Source: Megalonaias nervosa
Taxonomy: Eukaryota; Mollusca; Bivalvia; Unionida; Unionidae
Direction of reading: 5' to 3'
NCBI GenBank assembly: GCA_016617855.1
Contig: JAECUM010000816.1
Coordinates: 62,001 to 126,000, forward strand
Length of the DNA stretch: 64,000 nucleotides
The stretch's first letter is position 1. The number at the start of each line of letters is the position of its first letter. Below, in pieces: positions 11,710-21,960 of the stretch. A program made the position numbers and the translations under genes. The notes under the pieces are model-generated. The model did no database searches and was not told the DNA's origin. It saw only the letters and a list, made by a program, of their open reading frames with translations.

Positions 11710-12183
11710 CATCCGTTGAGCAACTTTGAGATCTTAGATAAACTGAAAAATGTCAGCGGATTACAAGGAGTGTTTTCTAAAGATGAGCTCGGAAGTCAAA
11801 GAATTCTACCGCTAGCGGTCCAATCACTTCGCTCTCTTCCACCTGCAGAAAGCAGTGTAATAAATATCCAAAATTTCAACGACGGATCTGGCACGCATTG
11901 GGTAGCTCTTTATAAAAACAACTATTTTGATTCCTTTGGGCTACCTCCGAGTGATATTATCAAACAGTACGTGCTAAAAGTACAAAAAATAAATTATTTG
12001 CCTAATCAACTACAGCCAGCTGGAACTGCAGCTTGTGGATATTGCTGCGTTATGTTTATCAAACAAATGTCCACGAGTGCAAAACACTCTGCGGGTGATT
12101 TTCTCAAATTTATATTACAATTTGCACCTAAACCAAGCGTGGAAAACGACAAAATTGCAATTTTATCTAACAAGCAAATATAA
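11707..12183 (+). pseudogene. Adenain-like cysteine protease of Polinton A
   Basis: Adenovirus-type maturation protease that would process capsid precursors. The frame is open from about 11707 to the stop at 12181-12183, about 155 residues, close to the family size. Visible are the start SNFEILDKLKNV, the histidine block DGSGTHWVALY (about 11884-11914), FDSFGLPPSD (11926-11955) and the cysteine block GTAACGYCCVMF (about 12022-12060). His in GTHW and Cys in the GYC region fit the catalytic dyad of this family. No ATG is seen at the start of the conserved region, so the start is probably mutated. It is the best preserved gene of this copy. Confidence 0.85.
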
Positions 12184-12185
12184 AA

Positions 12186-12388
12186 ATGACCACGTATTGC
12201 CTGAAATGCTGAAGTAAAACGGAAAATACAAACGAAACCATGGAAACTACCAAAAATTACCGACTAATGCTGAAAAGTATCTGTTCTACCTATGGCCGGA
12301 AAAAGAGCATGTTTCTCAAACGTGACTCACTATTGCATGGCGATCAGGAAATGCCAAGAATTCCTAATACGATTTTAGTCGACGATTA
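12186..12388 (+). pseudogene. Zinc-ribbon small protein (A copy)
   Basis: It starts three bases after the protease stop with ATG at 12186 and reads MTTYCLKC, then a stop, then LMLKSICSTYGRKKSMFLKR. The B copy at 25262-25504 has the complete pair of CxxC knuckles. Here the second knuckle is CSTY instead of CxxC, and an internal stop breaks the frame. It resembles small one-ribbon proteins (style of DUF5679). The role is unknown; nucleic-acid binding is likely. Confidence 0.6.
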
Positions 12389-12401
12389 AATTATAACAAA
12401 A

Positions 12402-12840
12402 ATGCACGGCCAGTTTACAAGCAGAGCGTATACATGTGAAGCTGATCACGATCTCTGTAGAGCAAAAACAAATAGTAACTTATTGCCAGTGGTGTAACCA
12501 ACGGGCCGTAATCGGATCCGGCTTCGATACTCACAAGCTAATTGGCAAATTACTGAAACCCAAATATAGATGGACCCTGCCACACCATAGTTATACAGGT
12601 TTTTGGAATCCCCTTGATAAGCAGCTTGACGAAAATGACAATCCTAGCCCTGGGGAAGGAGCCGTAAAATCAGGTCGACGAAATCGCAATGCGTCATGAC
12701 ATATGTTACAGTGACAACGAAAACGATAAATCTGTTTGCGACCGTATTATCCTTAATGAGCCAAGTGATATAAGACCGAAGGGAATAAGGGAGCAAATTG
12801 ATCGTAAATTGGCTGATCCAAGATATAGTTGGAGCGAAAT
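12402..12840 (+). pseudogene. Parvovirus-type PLA2-like domain (A copy)
   Basis: Seen in order: ELAxY-type cysteine/histidine start, RAVIGSGFDTHKLIGKLL (about 12507-12558), the loop SYTGFWNPLDKQLDE (about 12594-12636) and, after a frameshift, the dyad HDICYSD (about 12697-12718). The YTGPGNxLD loop followed by HDxxY is the calcium loop and catalytic dyad of the phospholipase A2 domain in parvovirus VP1. In this copy the glycine loop is changed to TGFWN but the HD pair is kept. The next residues, KGIREQIDRKL, run into the integrase region, so the two may have been one protein. Role in membrane exit is inferred from parvoviruses. Confidence 0.65.
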
Positions 12841-13827
12841 ATAAACTCGGACTCGGAGAGTCTCGGCTCGGTAAAAATGTACTTTATTACGATGGAGTGC
12901 AGAGCGGTCTCGCATATGAATTTCACAGACTTAAAGAAAAATTACTCAAGGAAGGTTGTCGAAAACTCAGCTAATGACATATGGGCAACAGATTTAGCTG
13001 ATATGTCAAACATTGCTAAGCATAATGGCAACAAAAAGAACTTGATCAACATAGTTTATAGTTTTAGTAAATACGCGTTTATTGTGCCTGTTACAGATAA
13101 AACAGGTAAAACCATAACTGATTCGTTGAGAGATATTATTGTCAGCACAGAAAGAAAGCCGAATAAAATTTGGACAGACCAAGGAGCAAAATTTTTTAAT
13201 AAGCAATTCGAGCAGTTTCAGGAACAAAGTAACATCACCAAATACATCACCGGAAATGAAGGAAAAAGTGTCGTCGAGAGTTTTAATCGTACGCTAAAAG
13301 AAAAGAGCTCTAAGAAACTAACAGCCAAAAACACTAACAGGTATGTTGACGATCTGCCGAAGATAATGTCGGATTACAATAACACAAAACATAAAACACT
13401 TGGAATGTCACCAAATGAAGCTGTAAATAACCCAATACTAGCAAACGAGAATATGTACCGAAGACACAAGTTTAGCGTGGGTGATAAAGTTAGAATTTCA
13501 CTAGTGAAGAAAACTTTTGAAAAAGGATTCACTCCAAATTGGTACGAGGGAGTATTTGTTGTGGATAAAAATTTTAATGACAATACCTGTGACGTATAAA
13601 CTGAAAGATTCAGCGGGAGAAGAAATTATCGGAAGTTTCTATGAACAGGAGCTACAACGTACACAGCAGGATATCAGGATATATTTTTCATCGAACGAGT
13701 GATAACAAGGAAAGGCAAGAAAAGTTTGGCCAAATGGAAAGGTTATGGAGACAGTTTTAATAGTTGGATACCAACTAGTGAAATAAAAATATCTTTGATT
13801 AAATCGCTAGTAACCCAGTCGTTGTAA
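12841..13827 (+). pseudogene. Polinton A retrovirus-like integrase with chromodomain
   Basis: DDE integrase that would insert the element DNA. A long open frame (to 13599) carries NDIWATDLADM (first Asp, about 12972-13005), IWTDQGAKFFN (second Asp, about 13168-13200) and KSVVESFNRTLKEK (Glu, about 13267-13308), followed by MSDYNNTKH and MYRRHKFSVGDKVRISLVKK. The DDE triad is therefore visible. A frameshift near 13590 leads to KLKDSAGEEIIGSFYEQEL, and a second leads to KWKGYGDSFNSWIPTSEI (about 13728-13785), a chromodomain-like end known from Polinton integrases. The start lies upstream, continuous with the PLA2-like segment. The core is well kept; the ends are broken. Confidence 0.9.
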
Positions 13828-14340
13828 ATCTTTTCGTATTTCAAAAGAACAGACTTACATTTCACTGGCCTGTTCAACGATATCAAATATTGTCTTCGTG
13901 CTGTTGTTAGTGCGTACTCTCCCATCAAGTTAAAAATCTTAACAAATAGAAAATCAAATTTTGTATTTTTTTCGACGGCCATAAACTTAAAACTGTCCAC
14001 GGTTCATAGGCGGCCTTAACAACTCCCAGAAAATTTGATTTTCTGAGACAGTAAAATTAAATTTTTTTATCTTCTTAGCGAGGTGATATTTTACATTATA
14101 TCGCGATTTTTCTGCTACATAAACTTGCTCGTCTTGATGTACTATACCTGCCTCATCTGCAAATTTATCCTCAACGATAGGAAATAAATGTTTCTAGGTC
14201 AAATTTGAGATCTTCAACATAACTGTCAGTATTGGAATTTGCCAAATTCTAGCTGGCTGATTCGCCGTATCACGACCGGTGTAAAAATCTAACAGTGTTT
14301 TCGCAAAACAAGAAATTTATTTGAGACATCTAATATATAA
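13800..14340 (-). pseudogene. Conserved Polinton gene of unknown function, convergent with integrase (A copy)
   Basis: Reverse-strand blocks KNTKFDFLFVKIFNLM (about 13920-13970) and PVKCKSVLLKYEKIYNDW are shared with a forward frame of Polinton B (23363-23905), where the fuller N-terminus is seen. It lies tail to tail with the integrase in both elements. No domain is recognised. Stops interrupt it before the start. Some of its 3' part overlaps the end of the integrase on the other strand. Confidence 0.5.
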
Positions 14341-14368
14341 GACTTTTGTCTAATTTACTGTAATAAAA

Positions 14369-14650
14369 TGCCGGACGAAATAAGAATCGTCAGAGCTAAA
14401 ATCTTAAATATGAACTTCTTATTCGACGCTGTCAAGTTGTTTATTAGCAATAAAAAAAACTGATAAAAAGTATGTTAATTTTCTCGTTAAATACGATCCT
14501 TACTAAGCGTCTGATGTGCTGCTGACAGATTCGGAGGAATCAGAACTTGAGAAATATAACATAAATATTTGTTAGATATGATAGAGATACTGATATTATG
14601 TGGGCTCACTGTTGTCTGACAAGGGAAAATCTAAGAAATATTCTGACAAT
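14369..14650 (+). pseudogene. Small conserved Polinton frame, MPDEI type (A copy)
   Basis: Starts MPDEIRIVRAKILNMNFLF and continues, after a stop at about 14460, with FLVKYDPY and LLTDSEESELEKYN. The B element has the same start and the same later blocks on its reverse strand (23040-23327), so the gene is real but broken. Product not recognised. Confidence 0.45.
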
Positions 14651-14691
14651 TGATGTGTGTATCAACTGCAATTTTATGTTAATTATCAAAT

Positions 14692-15130
14692 ATGGACAGA
14701 TATTTTACTCGAGCTAATATTATAAATCCCTTTCAGCTGGAAGAGGCTCTAAGAAATATGTTCCGCGGTGATGTTAATGTGGTAGTACAAAGAGAAAAAG
14801 ATAAGTTCATTTTGTTAAGCAGTATAGAACTTGATCACATGCTGAAATACGGAAAGATCCTAGTCGAATATGATAAAGAACCATTAATCAAATATCTCAA
14901 TTTCTCCTTGACGAATAGCGAGGTAGCAAATATTTTAAATAGCAGGTGATTCATACTGAAAAAAGATTCTAACATGCAATCTTTTTGATAATGCAGATTT
15001 TGTAGTGCGATCAGCAGCACATCTGACTGAATGTTTATCAATATTAAAATACTTTAGAGCTGATGTAATAGAAGGAAACGACATTTCTTCATTAGTTTCT
15101 GAGTTAGTTGATACAACTGATATAGGATTT
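14692..15130 (+). pseudogene. Conserved Polinton protein of unknown function, YFTRAN type (A copy)
   Basis: The ATG at 14692 opens MDRYFTRANIINPFQLEE with RNMFRGDVNVVV, then VEYDKEPLIKYLNF and LTNSEVANIL. After a break at 14947 it resumes with VVRSAAHLTECLSIL and ISSLVSELVD. The B copy (about 22560-23002, reverse) has the same blocks, including a TNSDVAAIL match. Domain unknown. It is convergent with the HNH gene downstream in both elements. Confidence 0.5.
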
Positions 15131-15762
15131 CTGAAATTATTAATATTTCCAACATTATTTCGCCTGCTATTTTCTTATGTGTTACAAGATTTTGAAGTCT
15201 GTTGTCAGTTCGAATATTGTTGAGATAATCTATTACCAAACCACCTGGGATAGACCCATGAAAAATTTCAAGCACAAACCTGAGAGACCTACAACAAATA
15301 TAATCGGTGTCAGTTCCTCGAACTACAATTTGCAAATAACCAAATTTATCAATCTTTCCAAAAACTTTTTTGTTCTGATATCTCTAATCATATCTCTGTC
15401 ATTCGCCTCGTACAGATCGTAGACAGGATGTGATTGAAATTCATCCTGTAAAGACAAGTTGCTGATGTTATTGTCTGTTACACTGCCATTTACCTGATAG
15501 ACTCTCATTCCTTCTGGAATCTCCAAACAAAACAGCGTGTAAATGAAGTCCTTGATTAACATTTCAGTATATTTATCATCATTCTCCGATTTAACTTTTA
15601 TCCTATAACCAGCCGGAGTTCGAATCCCAACGAAGCCTTAGTTTTAAGATTAATCACCACTCCTAACATATTCTCTGCATAGCAGTTGTACTTCTCGTGG
15701 ACGTAGAATATCTCCTGCTCAATGACCGATGGTATGAGTCCACTAAACACAATTTTGCTCAT
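15060..15762 (-). pseudogene. HNH endonuclease-like gene inside Polinton A, two motif repeats
   Basis: The reverse strand starts near MSKIVFSGLIPSVIEQEIF (15762 down). A first motif GMRVYQVNGSVTDNNISNL (about 15450-15505) is followed by DLYEANDRDMIRDIRTKK. The second is GGLVIDYLNNIRTDNRLQNL (about 15190-15250), which matches the HNH_3 layout with DN and NL but has Tyr where the catalytic His is usual. Frameshifts separate the parts. HNH_3 genes are typical homing endonucleases; here the gene lies between an unknown gene and polymerase B and is on the strand opposite to both. The copy in B keeps the His. Confidence 0.7.
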
Positions 15763-15842
15763 TATATAATAGCAATTTCGTTTCTTTAATTAACAATTTT
15801 TACAGCACACTTAATTAAAGAAATATAAAACAGTAAATATAG

Positions 15843-18800
15843 GAATGTTGAAACATGCCGATATAGCAAAAGAAAAGTATGTACTTGACAGAAAGATATC
15901 AGGCCACAAAAATCTCAACTGCATTTGCTGGATTTAATAACAGTTTTCCATTCGATAATAAACGTATACTTACAAATTTCTCTGCTACAAACTTATATTA
16001 TCTGATTCAGCCAACAATTAAATCCCAGCTTGCCATGCACAAGGGTCTAAAGATCATAATGCAGTAACGTATCAAGCTTTCTAAACTAAATATATCTATG
16101 GAATGCCCACAGACTCCTACGTCAGAACACCTTGCAGCAGAGCAACTTGCTGCTAGGCAACGTGAGGAATTTGCCAATCCTTATATCACATCAAAATCTA
16201 TTCGAACTCTAAGAAGGACAAATTTAATGTCTTTGTCATTTAATATATTTCAGGAGATATGGAAGAAAATGGATGAGTACACTACATCTGGGTCTGACTG
16301 GAAATTTGAGAAGATAACGGAAATACTGTTCCACACTATGAAATATAATCCACTGCGAGGTAGTTCATATGTCGAGCTACCAATTAGGATAAAAAAAATC
16401 AAAATGTTGTATTCATGAAACTAATTATGATAAAAAATGTTTCCAATAGGCAGTATTATCAGCATTATTTCCTGCACGAGATCATCCTTATCGAGTATCG
16501 AATTATATTAATGTTAATAATCTAAACTTTGGCGGGATTGTCTTTCCTATTTCTGAATATCAAATTCCAAAATTCGAAAAACAAAACAATCTCCTGTTAC
16601 CTGGAGGTATTAATGTATTTGGTGTCGATGATGAACAAAAGATATATTCCAGATATATCAGCCATCTAGCATCACAAAAACAGTAAATTTGCCATTTTAT
16701 ACAGATCATTACGCGTGGATAAAAAACACTTTAATGAGCTAGTCGGAGATCAGTACTACAAGCATAAGGAAAAGAAATATTTCTATGTCAGGTATTTGCA
16801 CGGCTGTATATCCCAACATGTACTTGATAAACATCTCGAATATTGCTCTAATGTTCAGAAAATATCTATGCCTGGCGAAGAGGAAAAGATAATACAATTT
16901 ACAAATTACAGACACAAGATGAAAGTGCCTTTTATAATATACGCAGATTTCAAGTCTATTTTAATGCCAGTGCAAGGAGCAGAAAATAACCTTGATAAAT
17001 CTTCGACAAGAAAATTACATGAGCATACTCCATGTGTAGCGGCGTATAAAGTCGTTTGTGCTTCTGATAAATCTGCATCAAAACTAGTATTTATCGTGGA
17101 AAGGAACCCGCTGTCTGGTTGCTAAGGAACCTTATCGACGAAATTGATCACATCATGATGTTACTCGCTCAGACAAAAGAAAATGAAACCACTAAAAGTA
17201 AAAAAGAAGCTGGATTTAATATAGCAGAAATATGCCATATTTATGAGCAGGCGCTTTTGCCTCAAGATAAAATAAACGATCACTGCCATATTATTGGAAA
17301 GTATCGTGATCCAGCACATGACAAATGGAACTTAAAATATACAGCACCAGATTTCGTTCCTGTTGTATTTAATACTTTCAGACGATACGACGTTCACATT
17401 ATAGTTGAAGCATTCGGTAATAAAGATACAATAAACCGCCTAAAAATTAATAACAACAATAAAATATGGTGCATCCCAAACAACACTGAAAAGTACATGT
17501 CGGTGACACTAGACAAGATAAGATTTATTGATAATCTGCAGTTTATGGTAACATCACTGGACAAGCTAGTAAAAGGTTGCCGTAAATATGTTAGCTTGAC
17601 AGAACATTTTGGTGTAACTGTTAGCAGTTCATTGACATGAAAAGGTATATTTCTCTACGAGTATCTTGATAAATGGGGTAAATCTGATGAAACCTGTCTA
17701 CCTGACCAGTACAAGTTTTATTCTATGTTAAATCTTGAGGGTCTTAGTGATGATAATTACGCTTATGCGAAATCAATTTGGGACTCCTTCGGCTGTAAAA
17801 ACTTAGGAGATTATCATGATTTATATCTTATTAAAAATGTGCTGTTGCTCGCGGATATATTCGAAAATTTCAGAGATGTCAGCGCTGATAACTACGGACT
17901 CGACCCAGCTTGGTATTATTCGGCACCCGGATTGACTTGGGATGCATCACTCAAGCACAGTAAAATAAAACTAGAACTATTAACTGAAACAGATATGTTC
18001 AACTTTATAGAACGTGGAATCCGAGGCGGAATAAGTGTCAAAACAAAGAAATATGCTAAGGCTAATAATAAATATCTAAACGACTATGATGAGACAGCTT
18101 TATAATCTATCTAAATGCAAATAATTTATATGGTTACGGATTATCGGTCGGTTTAGGTGGATCAGCGAAGAACAGTTTTTTTTTAAAGAAACTGATTAAA
18201 CTATACCGGATGATGTTAGTCATTTTATTGAAGTTGATCTTGACTATCCCGTTAAATTGCAGGATGTGCATAATGACTATCCATTTTGTCCAGAGTCGAT
18301 ACTAATCAACTACAGTTTATTATCAGAAAAACAGAGAAATTATTCGTCTAGTGCTAGCATTAGTGGTAAATCTGTTGTTCAAAATCTAGTTCCTAATCTC
18401 CTTGACAAACGGAGATACGTTTGTCATTATTAAATTTTTTAAAAAAAGCAGTTTATCATGGGCTAAAACTAAGAAAAGTTCATCGTGTGGTCAAATTTAA
18501 TGAATCACCGTGGATGAAGAGTTATATAGACTCAAACACAACACGACGACAAGTTGCAACAACGGAATTAGAAAAAAAAAAAAAAAAAAACTTTTTCAAA
18601 CTCATGAACAATAGCGTCTTTAGCAAGACCATAGAAAAGATTAGAAAGCGAGTCAATATTGAGATAGTCAATAACGTGGAACGTCGTAATAAACTTGTAG
18701 CATCTGATGATTTTGTTAGTATGCAAATATTTAATTAAAAGTTAGTAGCCATTCAACAGAGAAAGAGAAATCTGAAGTTGAATAATAAGCCAGTTTATAT

Positions 18801-19361
18801 TGGTATGGCAGTACTTGAAATATTAAAACGGCTAATGTACCAATTTTATTATGATTTTGTTAAAGATAAGTGGCCTGATCCCGAACTGTTATTTACTGAC
18901 ACTGACTCGCTTATGTACAAAATAAAATCTGATGATATTTATCAAGAATTTTACGATAACTGAGAGTTGTTTGATCTTTCAGATTATTAATAAAAAAGTA
19001 GATTAAACTGTGATGATCATAGAAAAGTAATAGGAAAATTTAAGGATGAGACAATTTTGGTTCCTACCGTAGAGTTTATCGGATTGCGTAATAAAAGGTA
19101 CAGTCTAAAATTAGCTGATAATAACGTTAAGAAACATGCTCAGGGAATCAACAAAAATGTGGTAGGTAGGGTGATAGGATTCGATAATTATAAAGCTGCG
19201 CTAGACGGATACTCTGGTTATGTTGAGATGATGGCAGTAAGATCAAATTGTCATAAAATTGAGACCGATGTTATCATCAAATATGTCTTTGTAATTTTGA
19301 TGATAAAAGATACTGCTCTCATGCGATCAATACATTTGAGTTGGGTTATAAAAAGTCTGAA
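15843..19361 (+). pseudogene. Polinton A DNA polymerase B, split by Polinton B
   Basis: Protein-primed family B polymerase, frameshifted many times. Seen in order: SEHLAAEQLAARQREEFANP (about 16125-16185), KYNPLRGSSYVELP (about 16340-16383), PKFEKQNN (about 16567), KVPFIIYADFKS (16923-16960), the exonuclease block RRYDVHIIVEAFG (about 17380-17418), a pre-palm block WYYSAPGLTWDASLKHSK, motif A as YLNANNLYGYG (about 18108-18140), a motif B block FFKLMNNSVFSKT (about 18594-18632) and motif C LFTDTDSLMYKI (about 18888-18925). In motif A the Asp codon is Asn (18114-18116), so catalysis would be lost. Coding stops at 19361 where Polinton B begins; the tail resumes at 36226. Confidence 0.92.
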
Positions 19362-19640
19362 AATAGTCTTATATAAGGGGTGTTCTGGCCCAAAACCCTA
19401 TTTTGTATTGGACGACAACATAAATTTTCCCACCCACCCCCTCCATGGCCCTCTCAAGTTAGTTTCAACAACTACGAAAACCACTTTGTTGAGACAACAG
19501 CATCTATTTCATAATCGTCTACTCGTCGAGGACATGCTATTGAATCGTCGCCGTCGTCAAACAAAATAGGGGTTTGATCCAGAAACGCCTCTTATATAAG
19601 ACTACTCATATATTTCAGACAAAATTTTGCTATTAAATTG
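19362..19640 (+). repeat. Polinton B left terminal inverted repeat, with foldback end
   Basis: The first 240 bp fold back: ataAGGGGTGTTCTGGCCCAAAACCCTATTTTGT (left arm) pairs with ACAAAATAGGGGTTTGATCCAGAAACGCCTCTTATATAAGACT (about 19560-19602). The loop holds CTCGTCGAGGACATG. Inverse match to 35977-36225. The arms and loop are related to those of Polinton A but clearly diverged. Confidence 0.85.
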
Positions 19641-20045
19641 CTAGCAATTTTTATATTTGATACTTCACACAAAATTACTACTCTAACATTCACACAAAAT
19701 TCCAGTCCGCTGTTAATAACTCGCTGTGATTTGCAGGTCAAACGTCTGATTAATAAAACGAATGCGCTATTAATAACTCGCTAAGATTTTCCAAAATAAT
19801 CAATCATTACATATATCACAACAGACGCTCTAAAGAGATTAGCGTCTGCTTCGAATAGTTATGCATCTAAAATTTCATCTGTATATCTGTAAGAGCTCGG
19901 TGGCCGTGTAGTTAATGCGTACGGACGGACGTTGGAATCGACAAAGTGGAAACTATTTCATAGGTTTCGTCTTTAGAAAAACGCGATAGCCATACTGTCT
20001 TGCGTTCCGCGACAGAAGCTATTATAATTGGGGGAGCTCCTGCGA
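19641..20045 (+). repeat. Polinton B left subterminal region, homologous to Polinton A
   Basis: CACACAAAATTACTACTCTAACATTCACACAAAATT and TTAATAACTCGCTGTGATTT blocks match 6320-6480 of Polinton A in the same direction. It has no counterpart at the right end of B. It includes the tRNA-like segment and ends with GCGTTCCGCGACAGAAGC, which in A is found just before the LINE. Confidence 0.7.
19893..19985 (+). other. tRNA-like segment inside Polinton B left end
   Basis: Homologue of 6525-6605: A-box-like TGGCCGTGTAGTTAATGCG (19901-19919) and a decayed B-box TAGGTTTCGTCTTT (about 19961-19974), same spacing. The shared trailing sequence AGAAAAACGCGATAG follows in both copies. The element copies differ at many bases, so the segment is an old inherited part of this Polinton family and not a recent SINE hit in one copy. 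Confidence 0.55.
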
Positions 20046-20385
20046 TGCATTGAAAAGACGAGATATACTTAAACGGGTAATTGTAAAATTGTAAATAAAA
20101 ACTAATTCCAGGTGCAACTCGCCTGGCACCTCCGAACCTCAAAGCGCCCGGGGCTCGTTTAAACTCTCTCGCGCGTAGCGAACCAACAATTACAAAATTG
20201 AAAATCAGCCTATACAGCCCTCTGAATCTCTCAAATTTCGTTTCCCTCTTAGCGATTCATAAGGGTATATGTTTACGCACAGTGGAAAAATATAACAATT
20301 ACCCAGGATAAGAGATATCCAAAGTCATTCAATCTAGCCGTCAGGTACTCCCTGTTGCTATTTTTTACAGTATGGTGGCTCGTAC
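20046..20385. other. Unassigned segment between left end and polymerase of Polinton B
   Basis: About 340 bp, more GC-rich than its surroundings near 20110-20170 (cctggcacc and gcgcccggggctcg). No coding frame of note and no match to Polinton A was seen. Origin unknown. Confidence 0.4.
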
Positions 20386-20391
20386 TGTGAT

Positions 20392-21960
20392 TTATATTTC
20401 ACACAAAATTTTTACTATCCTTATTTCTAAATGAAATCGCAGGCGATTTACTGTAATAACCAATCTAAAAAAATCCATCTTGCTAAAATCAACACTATCA
20501 GACATTTTATATCCCAACGCAAATGTATTAATTCCATCAGAACAGTATCTCTTATCATCGAAATTGTAAAGACCAGAATTTATTATAACATCCGTCTCAA
20601 TATTATGACAATTTGGTTTTATTGCCATCATTTCACCATGACCACTAACACCCTCTAACGCCGACTTATAAATATCAAATCCGATTACTTTACGACCACA
20701 TTTCTTTTTATTCCCTTGGCTCGTTTTTTAACCTTATTATCAGATAATTTTAAGCAATATATTTTACTAAGTAATCCAATAAATTCTGTTATAATTTTCA
20801 TAGAAACTTCATCTTTAAACTTTCCTATGAATTTTTAATTGTCATCGCAGTGATATCCGCTATTTGTCGGATAATCAGAAAGGTCAAACAGATCCCAGTG
20901 TTCATAAAATTCTTTGTAAATATCATCAGATTCTATCTTGTACATCAACGAGTCAGTATCTGTAAATAGTAACTCTGCCTCAGGCCACTCAACCTTAACA
21001 AAATTTTAATGAAATTATCACATCAACCATTTCGATATCTCATGTACTGCCCAGGAAGTAGAATCCATTCGAAATCGTAGTATAAACGGAACTTTTACCT
21101 TCTGTTTGTAATTCGTGAACTGCAATATGTTTTCATCTTCACCTGGCATAGATATTCGTTGTATGTTAGAACAATATTCTAGGTGACGATCTAATACCAG
21201 CTGAGACTTACATCCGTGGAGAGACTTGAAACAGAATTATTTCTTTTTGTGGTGTTTGTTGTATTGTATGCGCAGTAATAAATTAAATTTTTGATCCACA
21301 TATAATGCCCCCGATACAAAAATAACAGATTTATCGTTTTTTGATTACCTAGATCTGATACTTTCCACGGATAGATCGTTAGCGATCTACTATCTTCCAT
21401 TGCTTTTTGAACTTATCTATTTCCGCATCAGATACTGGGAATTTTATTCCTCTGAAATTTAACGCGCCGACGTGTTTGATGTAATTGCTAACTCGATCGA
21501 CGTGATCAGAAGCTGGAAAGAACGCTGATAATAACGGCCATTGAAAACATTTGTTATCATTGTTCTCAATATTGATACAACATTTTGAGTTTTTAATTTT
21601 AGCTGGCAGATCGACATATCAGCTATGTCGAAGTGGATTATATTTCATAGTATGAAACAAAATTTCTGTTATTTTATCGTATCTCCAACCATATCCGGAT
21701 GTTGTGTATTCAACAATTTTTTCTGTATCTCCTGAAAACTATCAATTGGCAATGATAACAAATTTATCAAATCTCCACCTGTTATCGAATCCGGCAAATG
21801 CTGTTGCAATGTTTTTTAGGCTTTTATTTTGTTACGAACAAACTTCATTTTGCGATATCTGCAAGTTTCAACGTCATATAATATTGTTTTATATTTCTCT
21901 AATAGTACGAGATGAAGTTGCCAATTAAAGATTTGAAAAACATATAGTAGTTGATGGGAA
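20392..21960 (-). pseudogene. Polinton B DNA polymerase B with large internal deletion
   Basis: Reverse strand, N-terminal part first (right side): EILFHTMKYNPLR (about 21640), CFQWPLLSAFFPASDHVDRV (about 21475-21535), a LNFRGIKFPVSDAEI block, LDRHLEYCSNIQRISMPGE (about 21140-21200) and KVKVPFILRF (about 21080). Immediately after this, at about 21000-21070, the reading jumps to VEWPEAELLFTDTDSLMYKI (about 20930-20990). The exonuclease and the palm motifs A and B, roughly 1.7 kb in copy A, are absent. The end IETDVII..SDSVDFSKMDF (20392 side) supplies the uninterrupted form of the site hit in Polinton A. Non-functional. Confidence 0.9.
21372..21389. repeat. Short GATC-core hairpin inside polymerase B of Polinton B
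   Basis: TAGATCG-ttag-CGATCTA, perfect 7-bp stem, within the region where the polymerase B frame is disturbed. Confidence 0.55.

Noticed and set aside
19912..20142. Reverse frame of 76 codons in the Polinton B left end
   Set aside because: It reads through the tRNA-like segment on the wrong strand and has no counterpart in A.
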